Assembly (NCBI GenBank): GCA_900757485.1
Contig: CAAEOA010000248.1
Coordinates: 1 to 13,289 of the forward strand
Direction of reading: 5' to 3'
DNA length: 13,289 bases
DNA from: Oscillospiraceae bacterium
GTDB taxonomy: Bacteria; Bacillota; Clostridia; Oscillospirales; Ruminococcaceae
The position numbers were made by a program, and so were the translations under genes. The notes beneath the pieces were generated by a model. That model had not been told where the DNA came from. It made no database searches and saw only the letters and a list, made by a program, of their open reading frames with translations. Shown piece by piece: positions 13,020 to 13,289 of the stretch; positions within the stretch are counted from its first letter, which is position 1; each line of letters opens with the position of its first letter.

Positions 13020-13110
13020 GCCGCTTATCTCGGGCTATAAGTGCGCAGTTTTGCCTGCGCCGCCTCGTTTAAGATAGCGAGTTTAATAGAAAGAGGCAGG
13101 TGCCTAATTT
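13020..13110 (+). promoter_or_regulatory. Structured leader of rplU (L21-leader-like)
   Basis: Between promoter and gene are consecutive hairpins: CTTAT/ATAAG (13024-13041), GCGCAG/CTGCGC (13043-13060) and CTCG/CGAG (13064-13081). AGGCA and TGCCT (13094-13105) flank the ribosome binding site. Firmicutes often carry an L21 leader at this place that is thought to bind the ribosomal protein and adjust operon output. I recognise the position and hairpin pattern, but I could not check it against the family model. Confidence 0.5.
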
Positions 13111-13289
13111 ATGTACGCAGTTATTGAAACAGGCGGAAAACAGTATCGCGTAAGCGAAGGCGATGTAATTTTCATCGAAAAACTGGATGTTGAAGCAGAT
13201 GCAGCCGTTAGCTTTGATAAAGTTATCGCTGTGGGAAAAGACGACGGAATCGTAGTCGGTGCTCCTTATGTTGACGGTGCAACCGTTGC
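13111..13289 (+). CDS. rplU: 50S ribosomal protein L21 (3' end beyond window)
   Basis: The visible 59 codons encode the N-terminal part of L21, recognised by MYAVIETGGKQYRVSEGD and the VGAPYVDGATV segment. L21 binds 23S rRNA in the large subunit. The gene runs off the right edge at about 60% of its normal length; in Firmicutes it is usually followed by a small protease-like gene, rpmA and obg. The start ATG follows the leader, with AGGTG about 8 nt upstream. Confidence 0.97.
   Translation, partial: MYAVIETGGKQYRVSEGDVIFIEKLDVEADAAVSFDKVIAVGKDDGIVVGAPYVDGATV

Larger units (their letters stand above)
12809..13110. other. Intergenic region between rpsT and rplU
   Basis: These 302 nt contain no credible gene. 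They hold the rpsT terminator (12835-12876), an AT-rich stretch (about 12880-12984) with no recognised signal apart from two similar TTGTAAAC/TTGTTAAAC motifs, the rplU promoter (12985-13013) and the rplU leader (13020-13110). Confidence 0.7.

Noticed and set aside
12880..13077. 65-codon plus-strand frame between rpsT and rplU
   Set aside because: It spans the rplU promoter and leader, has no ribosome binding site and resembles no protein.

Overview
The window looks like chromosomal DNA from an endospore-forming, low-to-moderate GC Firmicute of the class Clostridia. The evidence is a recognisable germination protease gene (gpr) divergent from rpsT, SigA-type promoters, strong AGGAGG-type ribosome binding sites, U-tailed terminators, and a T20/L21 ribosomal protein pair at the right end. 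Genus cannot be fixed from sequence alone; an Oscillospiraceae/Ruminococcaceae-like clostridium is my guess. No rRNA, tRNA, CRISPR array, transposase or integrase was seen.

Layout. Positions 1-172 hold a strong leftward promoter with phased A-tracts and the terminator of the first gene. A cytoplasmic GH2 glycosidase (minus, 173-1879) is divergent from an AraC-type regulator (2147-2920), a typical local sugar-use pair. A ferritin-like diiron protein follows (3013-3534) behind a possible SigE-type promoter. Next come minus-strand genes: a FAD oxidoreductase with a C-terminal Rieske domain (5481-6920), then a COG3910-like ATPase (4614-5354) with an EamA/DMT permease (3732-4592) as a likely two-gene operon with its own promoter.

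Positions 7063-7973 form a small accessory-looking module: a conserved small protein ending in RHDFG, divergent from an XRE regulator across a striking nested dyad operator, followed by a second, diverged XRE paralogue. The second copy carries upstream a 45-nt relic of the small gene's 5' coding region, including a 26-nt exact repeat that may supply its -10 box. This module is the most unusual part of the window. It overlaps convergently with a tandem P-loop ATPase (PRK06851-like, 7962-9074) whose second P-loop is degenerate and whose mRNA leader can fold into a stem.

The right part holds a stand-alone PduL phosphotransacylase (9403-9984) and a TipAS-type MerR regulator (10101-10856), convergent on one bidirectional terminator; a DUF1905 protein (11085-11369) with a SigG-like promoter; gpr (11465-12334); rpsT (12551-12808) with a leader hairpin; and rplU, cut by the right edge (13111-13289), with a structured leader. 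Housekeeping, sporulation-linked and small regulatory genes are thus interleaved. Apart from the duplicated XRE module, nothing here is a large unknown system.
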